Positions 9,601-18,700 of a stretch of DNA of 64,000 nucleotides are shown here, in pieces; the stretch's first letter is position 1, and each line of letters starts with the position of its first letter. The stretch is taken from NCBI RefSeq assembly GCF_008086045.1, contig NZ_VSEY01000009.1:62001-126000 (forward strand), in the 5' to 3' direction. Source of the stretch: Nonomuraea sp. PA05. GTDB lineage: Bacteria; Actinomycetota; Actinomycetes; Streptosporangiales; Streptosporangiaceae. The position numbers were made by a program, and so were the translations under genes. A model generated the notes under the pieces. The model saw nothing but the letters and a program-made list of their open reading frames with translations, ran no database searches and was not told the DNA's origin.

Positions 9601-10857
9601 CGCCAGCCGTTCGGCCATCGCGCGCACCGCGGCGGCCGACGCGCCCGACAGCGGGAAGAGCCGCGGAACCCCGGAGCCGCTCGTCGCAGGCGCGTCCCCT
9701 TCCTCGGGCGCGTGCTCTTCCGCGGGCGCGTGCTCCTCGGGGCCGGGCGCCTCCTCCAGCACCGCGTGCGCGACGGTGCCGCCGTACCCGTAGCTCGACA
9801 CGCCCGCGCGGCGCGGGCCCTCCGGCCATGGGATGGTCTCCGTGACCAGCCGCAGACCTGCGGAGCCCCCTTTGAGGAAGGAGGCGGGGCCCGTGGTCAT
9901 CGGCAGTGCGGGGAGGGTCTTGCGCCGCATCGACTCGACGGTCCTGATCAGCCCCGCGATCCCGGCCGCCGCCTCCAGGTGCCCGATGTTCGCCTTCACC
10001 GAGCCGATCAGGCACGGCGGCCTGCCGGTCCGCCCCGCGCCGACGACCTCGGCCAGCGCCGTGATCTCCACCGGGTCCCCGAGCCGGGTGCCGGTGCCGT
10101 GCGCCTCCACGTAGTCCACCTCCCGCGGGGCGATGCCGGCTTGCGCGTAGGCCCGGCGCATGACGTCGGCCTGCGCCTCGGAGCTCGGCGCCATGATGCC
10201 TTCGGTACGGCCGTCCTGGCCCACCGCGCTGCCCCGGATGACCGCCAGGACCCGATCCCCGTCACGGCGAGCGTCGCGCAGCCGCTTCAGCACCACCAGG
10301 CCGCAGCCCTCACCACGGCCGTAACCGTCGGCCGCCGCGTCGAACGGCTTGGACCTGCCGTCCGGGGAGATCGCTCCCGCCGCGTCCAGCACGACGGTGA
10401 GCCCGGGCCCGGACATCACCAGCACTCCCCCGGCCAGTGCCAGCGGTATCTCACCCAGCCGCAGCGCCTGGCACGCCTGGTGCACCGCGACCAGGGAAGA
10501 GGAACAGGCGGTGTCCAGGCTCAGGCTGGGCCCGCGCAGGTCGAGTGTGTACGAGATGCGATTGGCCACCGCACACGGCGACGCCCCGATGCCCGTCCAC
10601 GCCTCGATGCCGGGCAGGTCTTCCAGCAACCGGCGTCCGTAGTCATCGGACCCGACCCCGGTGTAGACGCCGGTGTGCGTTCCCTCCAGAGAACGCGGCG
10701 GGATGCCGGCATGCTCCAGCGCCTCCCAGGCGACCTCCAGCATGATGCGCTGCTGGGGATCGAGCTGCCGGGCCTCGGAGGCGGAGATGCCGAAGAAGGC
10801 CGCGTCGAACCCCGCGACGTCGCTCATGAACGACGCCCGGCCGGTCGTCCGGCGCAA

Positions 10858-10886
10858 CACGGCCGCCTGCCGTGGCCCGGATCGGT
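10858..10886 (-). other. frameshift site near the N-terminus of the PKS KS domain
   Basis: The KS N-terminus (AIAIIGMGFRASGDI ... SGRWDPPPIR) starting at 11053 is in one frame. The continuation (RRTTGRASFMSDVAGFDAA) is in a second frame with no plausible start of its own. Removing one base around CGGGCCACGGCAGGC joins them. Both frames carry recognisable KS sequence on either side, so this is a disrupted single gene and not two genes. Confidence 0.7.
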
Positions 10887-11138
10887 GGTGGGTCCCAGCG
10901 GCCGGACGGGACGTCACGGGAGGCGTCACCGCCTCGCTCGGTGAACTCCCACAGCGCTGCCGGTGAATCTATGTCACCGCTCGCGCGAAATCCCATCCCG
11001 ATGATCGCGATCGCTTCGGCCGGGTGATCGGCGGAGGTGGGGGTGCGGCTCATATCGCTTGCTCCCATGAGGCTTCCCGTTCGTGGCGCGGGGACGGAAG
11101 CCTGGACAAGCCGCCATCTCCGACCCGCAAACCCATGG

Positions 11139-11150
11139 TAACTTAGAGTA
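11139..11150 (+). promoter_or_regulatory. possible -10 element for a leaderless P450 transcript
   Basis: TAACTT lies at 11139-11144, six bases before the ATG of the P450 gene. No Shine-Dalgarno sequence precedes this ATG. A -10 hexamer of TANNNT type ending 6-7 bases before a start codon is the usual arrangement for leaderless mRNAs in actinobacteria. No convincing -35 was identified. Confidence 0.35.
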
Positions 11151-12419
11151 ATGAATCAGTCACTCTCTGTGTTCAGAGAAACCGGGAGCGCCTGCGATTC
11201 CCCCGGCCGACCCGACCCCGTCGCACTGACACGGCAGGTCGGCGCCTTCGACCACCACGCACCGGAGTTCACCCCGGACCTGGCCCACGCCGTTCACCAC
11301 GAACTCCAGGAAGAGCAGCCCGTCGCCCGCTCCGCCGCCCACGGCGGGCTCGTGCTGCTCTCCCGGTACGCCGACGTGCGGCAGGCGTTGAAGGACCATC
11401 GGCGGTTCAGCTCCGGCGCCGGCGTCTTCTGCCCGCGCGCCCCTGGAACGCCCTACTTCGCGCCCCTGGAATACGATCCGCCCCTGCACACGCAGTACCG
11501 CGATCTGATGCGGCCCCCGTTCACCTCGGCCGCGGTGCGAGCCCTGCGCCCGGAACTGGACCGTCTGGTCACCGAGCTGGTGAGCCCGGTCGTGGCGGCA
11601 GGCGGCGGAGACCTCGTCGAGGCCGTCTCGGTTCCGCTGCCGCTGGCGGCTCTGTCGCTGGCCGTCGGGTTCTCCGACGACGCCCAGCGGCGCATCCGCA
11701 CGCTCACCCGCAACACCTGGCAGCGCATGCCCAAGGACTCCCACCCGGACGGCTTCTGGCCGGCGTTCGCCGAGCTCTTCGACCAGGAGATCCGCCGGGC
11801 CAGGGAACACCCGGGCGACGACTACCTGTCCGAGCTCGTCCGCGCCGAGTTCCAGGGGCGACCGGTCACGGACGAGGAGCTCCACGTCATGCTCGTCGCC
11901 TTCGCGATCGCGGGGCACGAGACGACCATGAACGCCCTGTCGCATCTCATGTGGAACCTGGCGCGAGAACCGGTTCTGCACGACCGGCTGCGCGCGGAAC
12001 CCCACCTCGTCCCGCACGCCGTGGAGGAGACGCTGCGGATGTGGCCGCCAGTGGACCACGGCTCGCGGCTGACACGAGAGGACGCGGTCATGAGCGGCTC
12101 GGTGATACCCGCCGGGTCACGCGTGCTGCTGCTCACCGGCGCCGCCAACCATGACCCCCGGGTGTTCGACGATCCTTGCAGCTTCCGGCTGGACCGGGAT
12201 CGGCCGCAGCGTCATCTGTCCTTCGGCTTCGGCATCCATTTCTGTATCGGCGCGCACTTGGCACGTGCGGAGCTGGAGTCGGTTCTGACCGAGCTGTTGC
12301 GCCACTCTCCGCTGAGGTTGTGCGGGCGGGCGACGCGGCGTTACGAGAACGGCAGGCATCTGGGATTCGACGGGCTTCCGGTGCGCGTGGCGGACACTGC
12401 GACAGCCCGTCGCCGGTGA
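11151..12419 (+). CDS. cytochrome P450
   Basis: 422-residue soluble bacterial P450 (CYP105/107-like class) that would hydroxylate or otherwise oxidise a substrate using electrons from separate ferredoxin partners. Visible motifs: I-helix AGHETT, K-helix EETLRMWPP, and heme loop FGFGIHFCIGAHLAR with the Cys ligand at residue 365. It is divergent from the broken PKS with a 97-bp intergenic space and is the only plus-strand gene of the locus, so it probably tailors the polyketide. No ferredoxin gene is adjacent. The ATG has no ribosome binding site, which suggests leaderless translation. The stop overlaps GTG of the following gene remnant. Confidence 0.93.
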   Translation: MNQSLSVFRETGSACDSPGRPDPVALTRQVGAFDHHAPEFTPDLAHAVHHELQEEQPVARSAAHGGLVLLSRYADVRQALKDHRRFSSGAGVFCPRAPGTPYFAPLEYDPPLHTQYRDLMRPPFTSAAVRALRPELDRLVTELVSPVVAAGGGDLVEAVSVPLPLAALSLAVGFSDDAQRRIRTLTRNTWQRMPKDSHPDGFWPAFAELFDQEIRRAREHPGDDYLSELVRAEFQGRPVTDEELHVMLVAFAIAGHETTMNALSHLMWNLAREPVLHDRLRAEPHLVPHAVEETLRMWPPVDHGSRLTREDAVMSGSVIPAGSRVLLLTGAANHDPRVFDDPCSFRLDRDRPQRHLSFGFGIHFCIGAHLARAELESVLTELLRHSPLRLCGRATRRYENGRHLGFDGLPVRVADTATARRR

Positions 12420-12656
12420 TCGTCACGGACGCCCAAGACGGCCCGTCCGTCTACGCGGCGGTGGCCGGATCGAACCAGGTAGCCGAGATCGACACCACCG
12501 CCCTCGGCGTCGAACGCCGGATCGGCCTGCCCGGCCACCCGTGCCCAGCCTCTCTCGCGCTGACTCGCGCTGACCTCCGACGGAGCGCGGGTGATCTCGG
12601 CGTTCGACACACCGCAGAAGTTCGACGCCTGGGACACACGACCCTGTCCCTGGTGA
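12416..12656 (+). pseudogene. remnant of a YVTN-type beta-propeller gene
   Basis: A reading frame from GTG 12416, overlapping the P450 stop as GTGA, encodes SVYAAVAGSNQVAEIDT and ERRIGLPGHPCPASLALT, typical of YVTN beta-propeller repeats. The frame then breaks at an exact 10-bp tandem duplication (TCGCGCTGAC at 12555-12564 and 12565-12574). Removing one copy restores LALTSDGARVISAFDT, which continues the repeat pattern, but a stop follows at 12654. About 77 residues of propeller survive; the full families are usually above 300 residues. The gene is therefore degraded, though it may once have been in an operon with the P450. Confidence 0.55.
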
Positions 12657-12738
12657 GCCGCTACGGTCAGCGGCACGAGGCGTTCCCCACGGGGGTGGCG
12701 ATCAGCTCGGGCGACGCGTACGTCGCACGGCCACGGGC

Positions 12739-12789
12739 GACCGCACGGTCACGGACGACCGCACGGTCACGGACGACCGTCACCGTGAC
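12739..12789. repeat. 18-bp tandem repeat ending in a palindrome
   Basis: GACCGCACGGTCACGGAC occurs at 12739-12756 and exactly again at 12757-12774, followed by a partial third copy that ends in the palindrome GTCACCGTGAC (12779-12789). It lies between the propeller remnant and the converging secreted-protein gene and could fold into a hairpin acting as a bidirectional terminator. No T-run follows. Confidence 0.5.
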
Positions 12790-12798
12790 AGGCGAGCG

Positions 12799-14430
12799 TC
12801 AGGGCAGCGCGTAACCGAGAAGCTGCTCGTACGTCAGCCCCTCACAGCTCGCCTGATCGGTGACGACATGGTCGCCGTTGGAGGCGAGCCGGCAGCGGTA
12901 CAGCGCCACCGACCCGGCAACCTGGCTGGTGTGGATGTAACCGACCGGCCCCATCGGGAACTGGCCCTCGCATCCGGGATCGCGGCTGAGCATGGTGTGC
13001 CCGCCGACCTTGCACTCGTACAGCGCCACGGTGCCGGCGGCCGGGTTGCGCAGCAGTTTCCACGCCCGCTCCTGGGTGAAGCCGGGCGGCAGCAGCCGGG
13101 AGCTGGCCACGTGTCCCCTGCTCGCGTTGTACCCGCGCCGGAGCTGCGTGTGGGGCAGCAGCTCGAAGCCGCACGACAGTTGGGCGGGCGACAGGTCGTT
13201 GCGGTTGGCCAGCGCCCAGGTGGACCAGGCCGGTTTGGCCGAGCCGTCGGTGCGGCGCAGCCCCACGCCCAGCCCGGCCACCGTCTCGTCCGGGTGGTCG
13301 CTCATGCGGTGCCAGATGTAGCTCTCGATGCCGGGAGTGCCGAGGACGTTGCGGAAGGTGTTGCACAGCTGGGACGCCTGCGCCGACTCCGACGAGGGTG
13401 AGAGCGAGTTGACGCCGCTCTCGGTGAGCTGCACCTGCCAGGCCGACGGCGTGTTCGGGAACTGCTGCCGCAGCCAGCCCACCAGGACGCCGATGTTGCC
13501 GTAGGTGACGCGGGGGAAGTCGTCGGCGGAGAACTGGGGCGCCAGCAGGTTGGGCGGGTAGGGGTGGTAGGCGACCCGCCAGGCCCGGTTGCCCGCTCGC
13601 GCCGCGAGGCCCTTGAGCACGGTCATGCCCGACAGCTTCGCCTCCGGCGTGGCCGGCTGGTCGTAGGCGGTGCCGAAGTAGTGGTCGAGCGAGGTGAGCA
13701 CCTTGGCCGTGGGCTGCTGGGCGATGACGGCGTCGTAGGCGGCGTTGTAGGTCGCGGCGATGGCGTTCAGCCAGGCGGTGGTGTCGCACGGCGTGCCCTG
13801 GCCGCAGCCGATGTCGAACCAGGTGTTGCTGTTGACCTCGTTCATGACGACGAAGTCGGCGATCCGGCCGTTGCCGTGCTGGCCGTCGTAGCGCTGGGCC
13901 AGCATGCCGGCGAACCGTCCGTACTCGGCGGGGTCGTTCGGCACGCAGAACATCTCGAAGCCGGCGGCGGCCGGCGTGCAGGTGCGGCCCTGCCGCGCCC
14001 AGGCCGGGGTGCCGTAGACGACGGCGGTGACGACGAGGCCTCTGCTGGTCCAGTCTCTGATGGCGGCGTCGACGGCCGAGTTGACGGTGTAGCAGCGTCC
14101 GCCGAACTCCTGCGCGCCGGCCGCGCACGGCGGTGTCTTGACGCTGGGCTCCCAGTCGGCCCAGACGAGGTTCATGGCGACGCCGCCCGCGTTGTTGCCG
14201 GCGATCTCGTTCTTGTCGGGCCAGAAGTCGGGCTGCAGGCCCTTGATGCGGTAGTCGGAGCGGGTCGGGTACGGCAGCGCGGCAGCGGCCGACCCAGTGG
14301 CCGACCCAGTGGCCGACCCAGTGGCCGACGCGGTGGCTGACGCGGTGGCCGACCCAGCGGCCGACGCAGCGGCGGGGAGGGTGGGGATGACGAGTAAGAG
14401 GACGGCGGCGAGACGGACAACCCAACGCAT
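12799..14430 (-). CDS. secreted DUF5722-type glycosidase-like protein with C-terminal Cys-rich repeats
   Basis: 543-residue exported protein. ATG 14430 is preceded by AGGAGGT, so the upstream in-frame ATG is rejected. A signal peptide (1-26) is followed by a low-complexity Gly-Ser-Ala-Thr linker coded by 12-bp repeats. The catalytic-like domain has MNEVN (Glu about 198) and QLTESGVNS (Glu about 337), the two-glutamate pattern of clan-A glycosidases, plus [11 protein letters not shown]. It is homologous throughout to the larger protein at 22179-25259 (shared TSL.H, AYHPYP.NL, IxSxIxHR.xDH). The last about 100 residues contain two copies of an ALYxC...DxxCEG unit. Two TTGAAACGT-type operators lie just upstream, so it is probably controlled by the neighbouring LacI regulator. 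The substrate is unknown. Confidence 0.8.
   Translation of the reverse strand: MRWVVRLAAVLLLVIPTLPAAASAAGSATASATASATGSATGSATGSAAAALPYPTRSDYRIKGLQPDFWPDKNEIAGNNAGGVAMNLVWADWEPSVKTPPCAAGAQEFGGRCYTVNSAVDAAIRDWTSRGLVVTAVVYGTPAWARQGRTCTPAAAGFEMFCVPNDPAEYGRFAGMLAQRYDGQHGNGRIADFVVMNEVNSNTWFDIGCGQGTPCDTTAWLNAIAATYNAAYDAVIAQQPTAKVLTSLDHYFGTAYDQPATPEAKLSGMTVLKGLAARAGNRAWRVAYHPYPPNLLAPQFSADDFPRVTYGNIGVLVGWLRQQFPNTPSAWQVQLTESGVNSLSPSSESAQASQLCNTFRNVLGTPGIESYIWHRMSDHPDETVAGLGVGLRRTDGSAKPAWSTWALANRNDLSPAQLSCGFELLPHTQLRRGYNASRGHVASSRLLPPGFTQERAWKLLRNPAAGTVALYECKVGGHTMLSRDPGCEGQFPMGPVGYIHTSQVAGSVALYRCRLASNGDHVVTDQASCEGLTYEQLLGYALP
14291..14374. repeat. seven 12-bp tandem repeats coding a Gly/Ala-Ser-Ala-Thr linker
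   Basis: Seven consecutive 12-bp units of the form GACCCAGTGGCC (later copies drift to GACGCGGTGGCC and GACCCAGCGGCC). They encode four-residue Gly/Ala-Ser-Ala-Thr steps between the signal peptide and the glycosidase-like domain. The unit number is likely to vary between strains by slippage without a frameshift. Confidence 0.85.
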
Positions 14431-14443
14431 GGGACCTCCTGGG

Positions 14444-14457
14444 TTTAAACGTCTCAA
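14444..14457. promoter_or_regulatory. LacI-type operator upstream of the DUF5722 gene
   Basis: TTTAAACGTCTCAA, an imperfect copy of the palindrome TTGAAACGTTTCAA, centred 20 bp upstream of ATG 14430. It is probably bound by the LacI-family regulator encoded at 14524-15561. Confidence 0.55.
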
Positions 14458-14512
14458 CAATGAGGCCCAGAAGGCTGCCGATCAAGCCCCCGTTTTCCTG
14501 CGGCGTCGCTTC

Positions 14513-14526
14513 TTGAAACGTGTCTA
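14513..14526. promoter_or_regulatory. LacI-type operator overlapping the lacI stop codon
   Basis: TTGAAACGTGTCTA shares its left arm exactly with the other operators. It lies 69 bp from the site at 14444 and overlaps the stop codon of the regulator gene. With 14444 it may form a paired site controlling the secreted DUF5722 gene. Confidence 0.5.
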
Positions 14527-15561
14527 GGTGGTGGTGGACGCTCTAACCATGAGCGATGGCTGGAACACGATCTCCTGATGCCAGTGGTTCGCGTCGCCCC
14601 GCGAGTCGGTGAGCAGCAGCTCCGCCGCCGCCTGGCCGAGCTGCTGCTTGGGCTGGCGGATCGAGGTCAGCGAGGGTGACAGCAGCGCCGCGAACTCCAC
14701 GTCGTCGTAGCCCATGACCGCCATGTCGCGCGGCACGCCGATGCCGCGCGACTCCAGCCCGCGCAGCGCGCCGAGCGCCACCGTGTCGTTGACGCAGAAC
14801 AGCGCCGTCGGCCCCTTCTTGCCGAGGGACAGCCGCTGCAGCGCGGCCTCGCCCTCGTGGGGGGTGAGTGCTGGCAGGGTGATCTCGGTGATCACCTCGT
14901 CGGGGTCGAGCCCGGCGGCGCGTACCGCCTTGTGCAGCCCTTCCCGCCGGTCGGCACACTGCCGCACGATCGAGGGGCCGTTGAGGAAGGCGATGCGGCG
15001 GTGCCCGAGCGACAGCAGGTGGCCGCCCGCCAGCTCGCCGCCCCTGACGTTGTCGACCGCGACCGCGCACAGTTGTGAGTCGGCGCCCGGCCGGTCGAGC
15101 AGCACCACGCCGACGCCGCGCCCGCGCAGCTCGACCAGGTGGGAGATGTCGGGCCCGGCGGGTGTGATGAGGATGCCGGGCACCCGGTGCTGCTCCAGGA
15201 CTTGCAGGTAGTAGGCCTCTTTCTCGAGGGAGTCGCTGGAGCTGCAGAGCATGAGGAGCAGGTGCTCCTGCGACAGCCTGGTCTCGATGCCGGGCAGCAC
15301 CTCGCTGAAGAACGGATTCCCTATGTCGCGCACCATGACGCCCACCGACCGGGCCGTGCCGCCGCGCAGCTGACGGGCGGGCGCGCTGGGCACGAACCCG
15401 AGCGTCTTGATGGAGGCGCGCACCCGGCGCAACGTGCGCTCGGCGACCAGTTCCGGCCGGTTGAGCGCGTTGGAGACCGTTCCCACGGACACGCCGGCGT
15501 GGGCGGCGACGTCGACCATGCTGAGCCGCCGACGCTCGGCCGGCTTGTGGATGTCGGTCAC
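14524..15561 (-). CDS. LacI-family transcriptional regulator
   Basis: 345-residue LacI/GalR repressor. The N-terminal HTH SMVDVAAHAGVSVGTVSNAL (about 14-33) is followed by the hinge helix (PSAPARQLRGG) and a periplasmic-binding-protein-like effector domain (SVGVMVRDIGNPFFSEVLPG; FCVNDTVALGALRGLESRG). The start is GTG 15561. A good operator (15610-15623) lies about 50 bp upstream, suggesting autoregulation, and four similar sites mark the neighbouring glycan genes. The effector is probably a sugar released by the rhamnosidase or the DUF5722 enzymes; this is inferred from context. Confidence 0.93.
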   Translation of the reverse strand: MTDIHKPAERRRLSMVDVAAHAGVSVGTVSNALNRPELVAERTLRRVRASIKTLGFVPSAPARQLRGGTARSVGVMVRDIGNPFFSEVLPGIETRLSQEHLLLMLCSSSDSLEKEAYYLQVLEQHRVPGILITPAGPDISHLVELRGRGVGVVLLDRPGADSQLCAVAVDNVRGGELAGGHLLSLGHRRIAFLNGPSIVRQCADRREGLHKAVRAAGLDPDEVITEITLPALTPHEGEAALQRLSLGKKGPTALFCVNDTVALGALRGLESRGIGVPRDMAVMGYDDVEFAALLSPSLTSIRQPKQQLGQAAAELLLTDSRGDANHWHQEIVFQPSLMVRASTTT

Positions 15562-15609
15562 CGACGGGGAGCCCTTCTCGTCACCTGGCAGAGGCCATGA
15601 GTGTACCTC

Positions 15610-15623
15610 TTGAAATGTTTCAG
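15610..15623. promoter_or_regulatory. LacI-type operator upstream of the lacI gene
   Basis: TTGAAATGTTTCAG, nearly the perfect palindrome, lies between the divergent lacI and alpha-rhamnosidase genes, 49 bp upstream of the lacI start. It probably serves autoregulation. Confidence 0.65.
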
Positions 15624-15660
15624 TTAGACGACGGTTCCGTGTCCCCCATGTGTGGGGGCA

Positions 15661-15690
15661 TTGACGTGACTAGCTCGCGCTGCTTACGGT
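15661..15690 (+). promoter_or_regulatory. predicted promoter of the rhamnosidase-ABC transporter operon
   Basis: TTGACG (15661-15666) and TACGGT (15685-15690) are separated by 18 bp and point toward the rhamnosidase gene. The operator at 15700-15713 would cover the transcription start region, a standard repressor arrangement. Confidence 0.55.
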
Positions 15691-15699
15691 GCGCTGTAC

Positions 15700-15713
15700 T
15701 TAAAAGGTTTCAA
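15700..15713. promoter_or_regulatory. LacI-type operator at the rhamnosidase promoter
   Basis: TTAAAAGGTTTCAA, an imperfect copy of TTGAAACGTTTCAA, lies 10 bp after the predicted -10 box and 20 bp before ATG 15734. Confidence 0.65.
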
Positions 15714-15733
15714 TTCCTCTTGGGAGCCCTTTC

Positions 15734-18700
15734 ATGCAGCTCGCCGTGACCGACATGCGCGTGGCAGGACTGGCCGAACCTCTCGGCCTCGACGTGGGCG
15801 CGCCGGAGTTCTCCTGGCGGATCACCGGCGCCGGGCGGGGACGGGCGCAGAGCGCGTACCGGTTGATCGTGGCGGAGGAGTGCGACCCGGCGGACGAGAG
15901 CGCCGCACGGGTGTGGGACAGCGGCGTGGTGACCTCGCCTGCCACGTACGACCTGCCGTACGGCGGCGCGGCCCTGCGGCCGAGGACGCGCTACCAGTGG
16001 CGGGTCATGGTGGCCGACGAGAGCGGCACGTGGTCCGGCTGGAGCCCGGCGCACTGGTTCGAGACCGGCCTCGGCGACGCCACCGGGTGGACGGCGGGCT
16101 GGATCGGCACGCCCGTGGTGCCGGGCTCGGAGCGCCTGCCGTCGCTGGAGAACGTGCCGCGCATCTGGGTCGCCGACCCGCTGGGGCCCTCCCCCGCGCC
16201 GACGGGGGCGTTCCGCACCCGGTTCACGGTGGCGGGCGGCGCCCGGCCGCTGTCGGCCTGGCTGGTGATCGGCGACAGCGGCGGCGCGGGCGTCGGCGGT
16301 GACGCGGGCGTGGGCGTCGGTGGTGGTGTGGGCGTGGGCGACGGCGGCGAGGTCGAGGCGTACGTCAACGGGGTGCCCGTCAAGGGGGAACGGCGGGACG
16401 GGGCGTTCGTGGCCGACGCGGGCGACCTGGTGACCTCCGGCGAGAACGTGCTCGCGATCAAGGCCGCCGGGCCAGGACTGTGCGTGCGGCTGGAGGTCGT
16501 GGTCGAGGGACGCCCGGCGCTGCCGCAGCTCGTCCCGGTGCCCGGGGAGAGCACGGTCACCGTCACGTCAGGCGGCCGGTGGCGGGCCGTCGCCGACCCC
16601 GGGGACGGTTTCGAGCAGCCCGGCTTCGACGACGCCGCGTGGCCGCTGGCCGAGGAGGCAGGGCTGCACGGCGACCCGCCGCTCGGCCGCGAGCCGATCG
16701 GCGACCGGCCCAGCCCGTACCTGCGGCACGAGTTCGGGGTGCCTTCGCCGGTGCGCAGGGCCCGTCTGTACGCCACCGCGCTCGGCGTCTACGAGATCCA
16801 CCTGAACGGCGCCCGGGTGGGCGCGGACCATCTGGCCCCCGGCTGGACCGACTACCGCCATCGCCTCACGTACCAGACCTACGACGTGACGGCGCTGGTG
16901 TCGGAGGGACGCAACGCGCTCGGCGCGGTGCTCGCCGACGGCTGGTACGCGGGCAACATCAGCTGGTTCGGCTCCTTCCAGTACGGCCGCCGCCTGGCCT
17001 TGCGCGCGGAGCTGGAGATCCTGCACGACGACGGCACCCTCACCCGGGTCCGCACCGGCCCCGAGTGGCGGGCGTCCTCGGGCGCGATCCGTTACGCCGA
17101 CCTGCAGAACGGCGAGCGGCAGGATCTGGCGGCCGAGCCGCTCGGCTGGAGCGCGGCCGGGTTCGACGACGCGGGCTGGCTGCCCGCGGTGCCCGTGAGC
17201 CCGCCCGCCGGCCGGCTGACCGCCGCGGTCGCGCCGCCGATCCGGGTGCACGAGGAGCTGGAGCCGGTGGCGGTGTGGGAGCGCGGCCCCGGCGTGTGGA
17301 TCGCCGACTTCGGGCAGAACCTGGTGGGCTGGGTCCGGCTCACCGGCCGCGCCGGGCGCGAGCGGCCTGTCGTGCTGCGGCACGCGGAGGTCCTGGACCA
17401 CGAGGGCGGGCTGCATCTGGCCAACCTGCGTTCGGCCCGCGCCACGGACGAGTTCCTGCCGCGTGGGCAGGAGCCGGAGACCTTCGAGCCGAGGTTCACC
17501 TTCCACGGTTTCCGCTATGTGGAGGTCTCGGGGCTGCGCGCGGCCCCGGAGTCGATCACCGCCAGGGTGGCGCACGCGGCGATGGCGCCCGCCGGCGAGT
17601 TCGCCTGCTCCGACGAGCGGCTGAACCGGCTGCAGCGCAACATCGTGTGGGGGCAGCGGGGCAACTTCCTGGCCGTCCCGACCGACTGCCCGCAGCGGGA
17701 CGAGCGGCTCGGCTGGACGGGCGACATCTGGGCCTTCGCGCCGACCGCGCTGTTCAACTACGACGCCGCCGCGTTCCTGCGGAGCTGGCTGACGGACGTG
17801 ATCGACGCGCAGGGCGACGACGGCGCGGTCACCCACGTGGTGCCCGACGTGCTGTCCGGGCGCGGACTGTCGCCCGGCGCCAAGGAGGCGGGCTCGCCCG
17901 GCTGGGGCGACGCGCTGGTGCTGCTGCCGTGGGCGCTGCACCGGCTGCGCGGCGACGCCGGGGTGGTGGCGGCCTGTTTCGAGCCGATGCTGCGCTGGCT
18001 GGCGTACCTGGACAAACGCTCCAACGGCGGGATCTTCCCCGAGGAGGGCTTCGGCGACTGGCTGTCCATCGGCGCGGAGACCCCCAAGCGGCTCGTCGGC
18101 ACCGCGATCTTCGCGCTGTCCGCCCGGCAGCTCGCGGAGCTCGCCGCCGCGCTGGGCCGCGACGCGGACGAGCGGGCCTGCCTGGAGCTGTACGAGCACG
18201 TCAGGCGGGCGTTCCGGGCGGCCTTCGTGGAGGGGCCCGGCGTGCTGGCGAGCGGGACGCAGACCGCGTACGTGCTGGCCATCACGGCCGGGCTGCTGGA
18301 GGAGCACGAGCTGCCCAGGGCGGCGGCCCGGCTCGCCGGGGACGTCGAGGCCAGGGGGAACCACCTGTCGACCGGGTTCCTCGGCACGCCGTACCTGCTG
18401 GACGCGCTCACCTCGACCGGGCGGCTGGACGTGGCCTACCGGCTGCTGACGCAGGACACCTTCCCGTCCTGGCTCTACCCGGTCGTGCACGGCGACGCGA
18501 CGACCATGTGGGAGCGCTGGGACTCCTGGAGCCACCACCGCGGGCTGCAGGACCCGGGCATGAACTCCTTCAACCACTACGCCTACGGGGCCGTCGGAGA
18601 CTGGATGTACCGGACGGTCGGCGGCCTGGCCCCGGGGTCGCCGGGCTACGCCGACGTCGTCGTGCGTCCCCGTCCTGGCGGCGGCATCGGCTGGGCGAGG

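Larger units (their letters stand above)
5807..11053 (-). pseudogene. single-module type I PKS KS-AT-DH-KR-ACP, interrupted by two frameshifts
   Basis: Type I polyketide synthase of about 1,750 residues. KS: Cys in SLDTACSSSL, His in EAHGTGTRLGDP and in KANIGHLEAAAG. AT (about 9430-8560): GHSVGE; the selectivity motif reads VAFHSGHM, which favours malonyl-CoA. DH (about 8220-7500): HPVLGVEIVP fits HxxxGxxxxP. KR (from about 6930): TGGLGALG, with Tyr/Asn in [22 protein letters not shown] near 5970. One KS-AT-DH-KR-ACP module without TE is the layout of bacterial iterative synthases for 6-methylsalicylate-like or naphthoate starters. The frame breaks within the KS N-terminus (about 10,870) and within the KR (about 6,610); the conserved sequence continues in the other frame each time. 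Start ATG 11053 is preceded by GGGAG; ATG 11068 is also possible. Recent inactivation or sequencing error cannot be told apart here. Confidence 0.85.
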
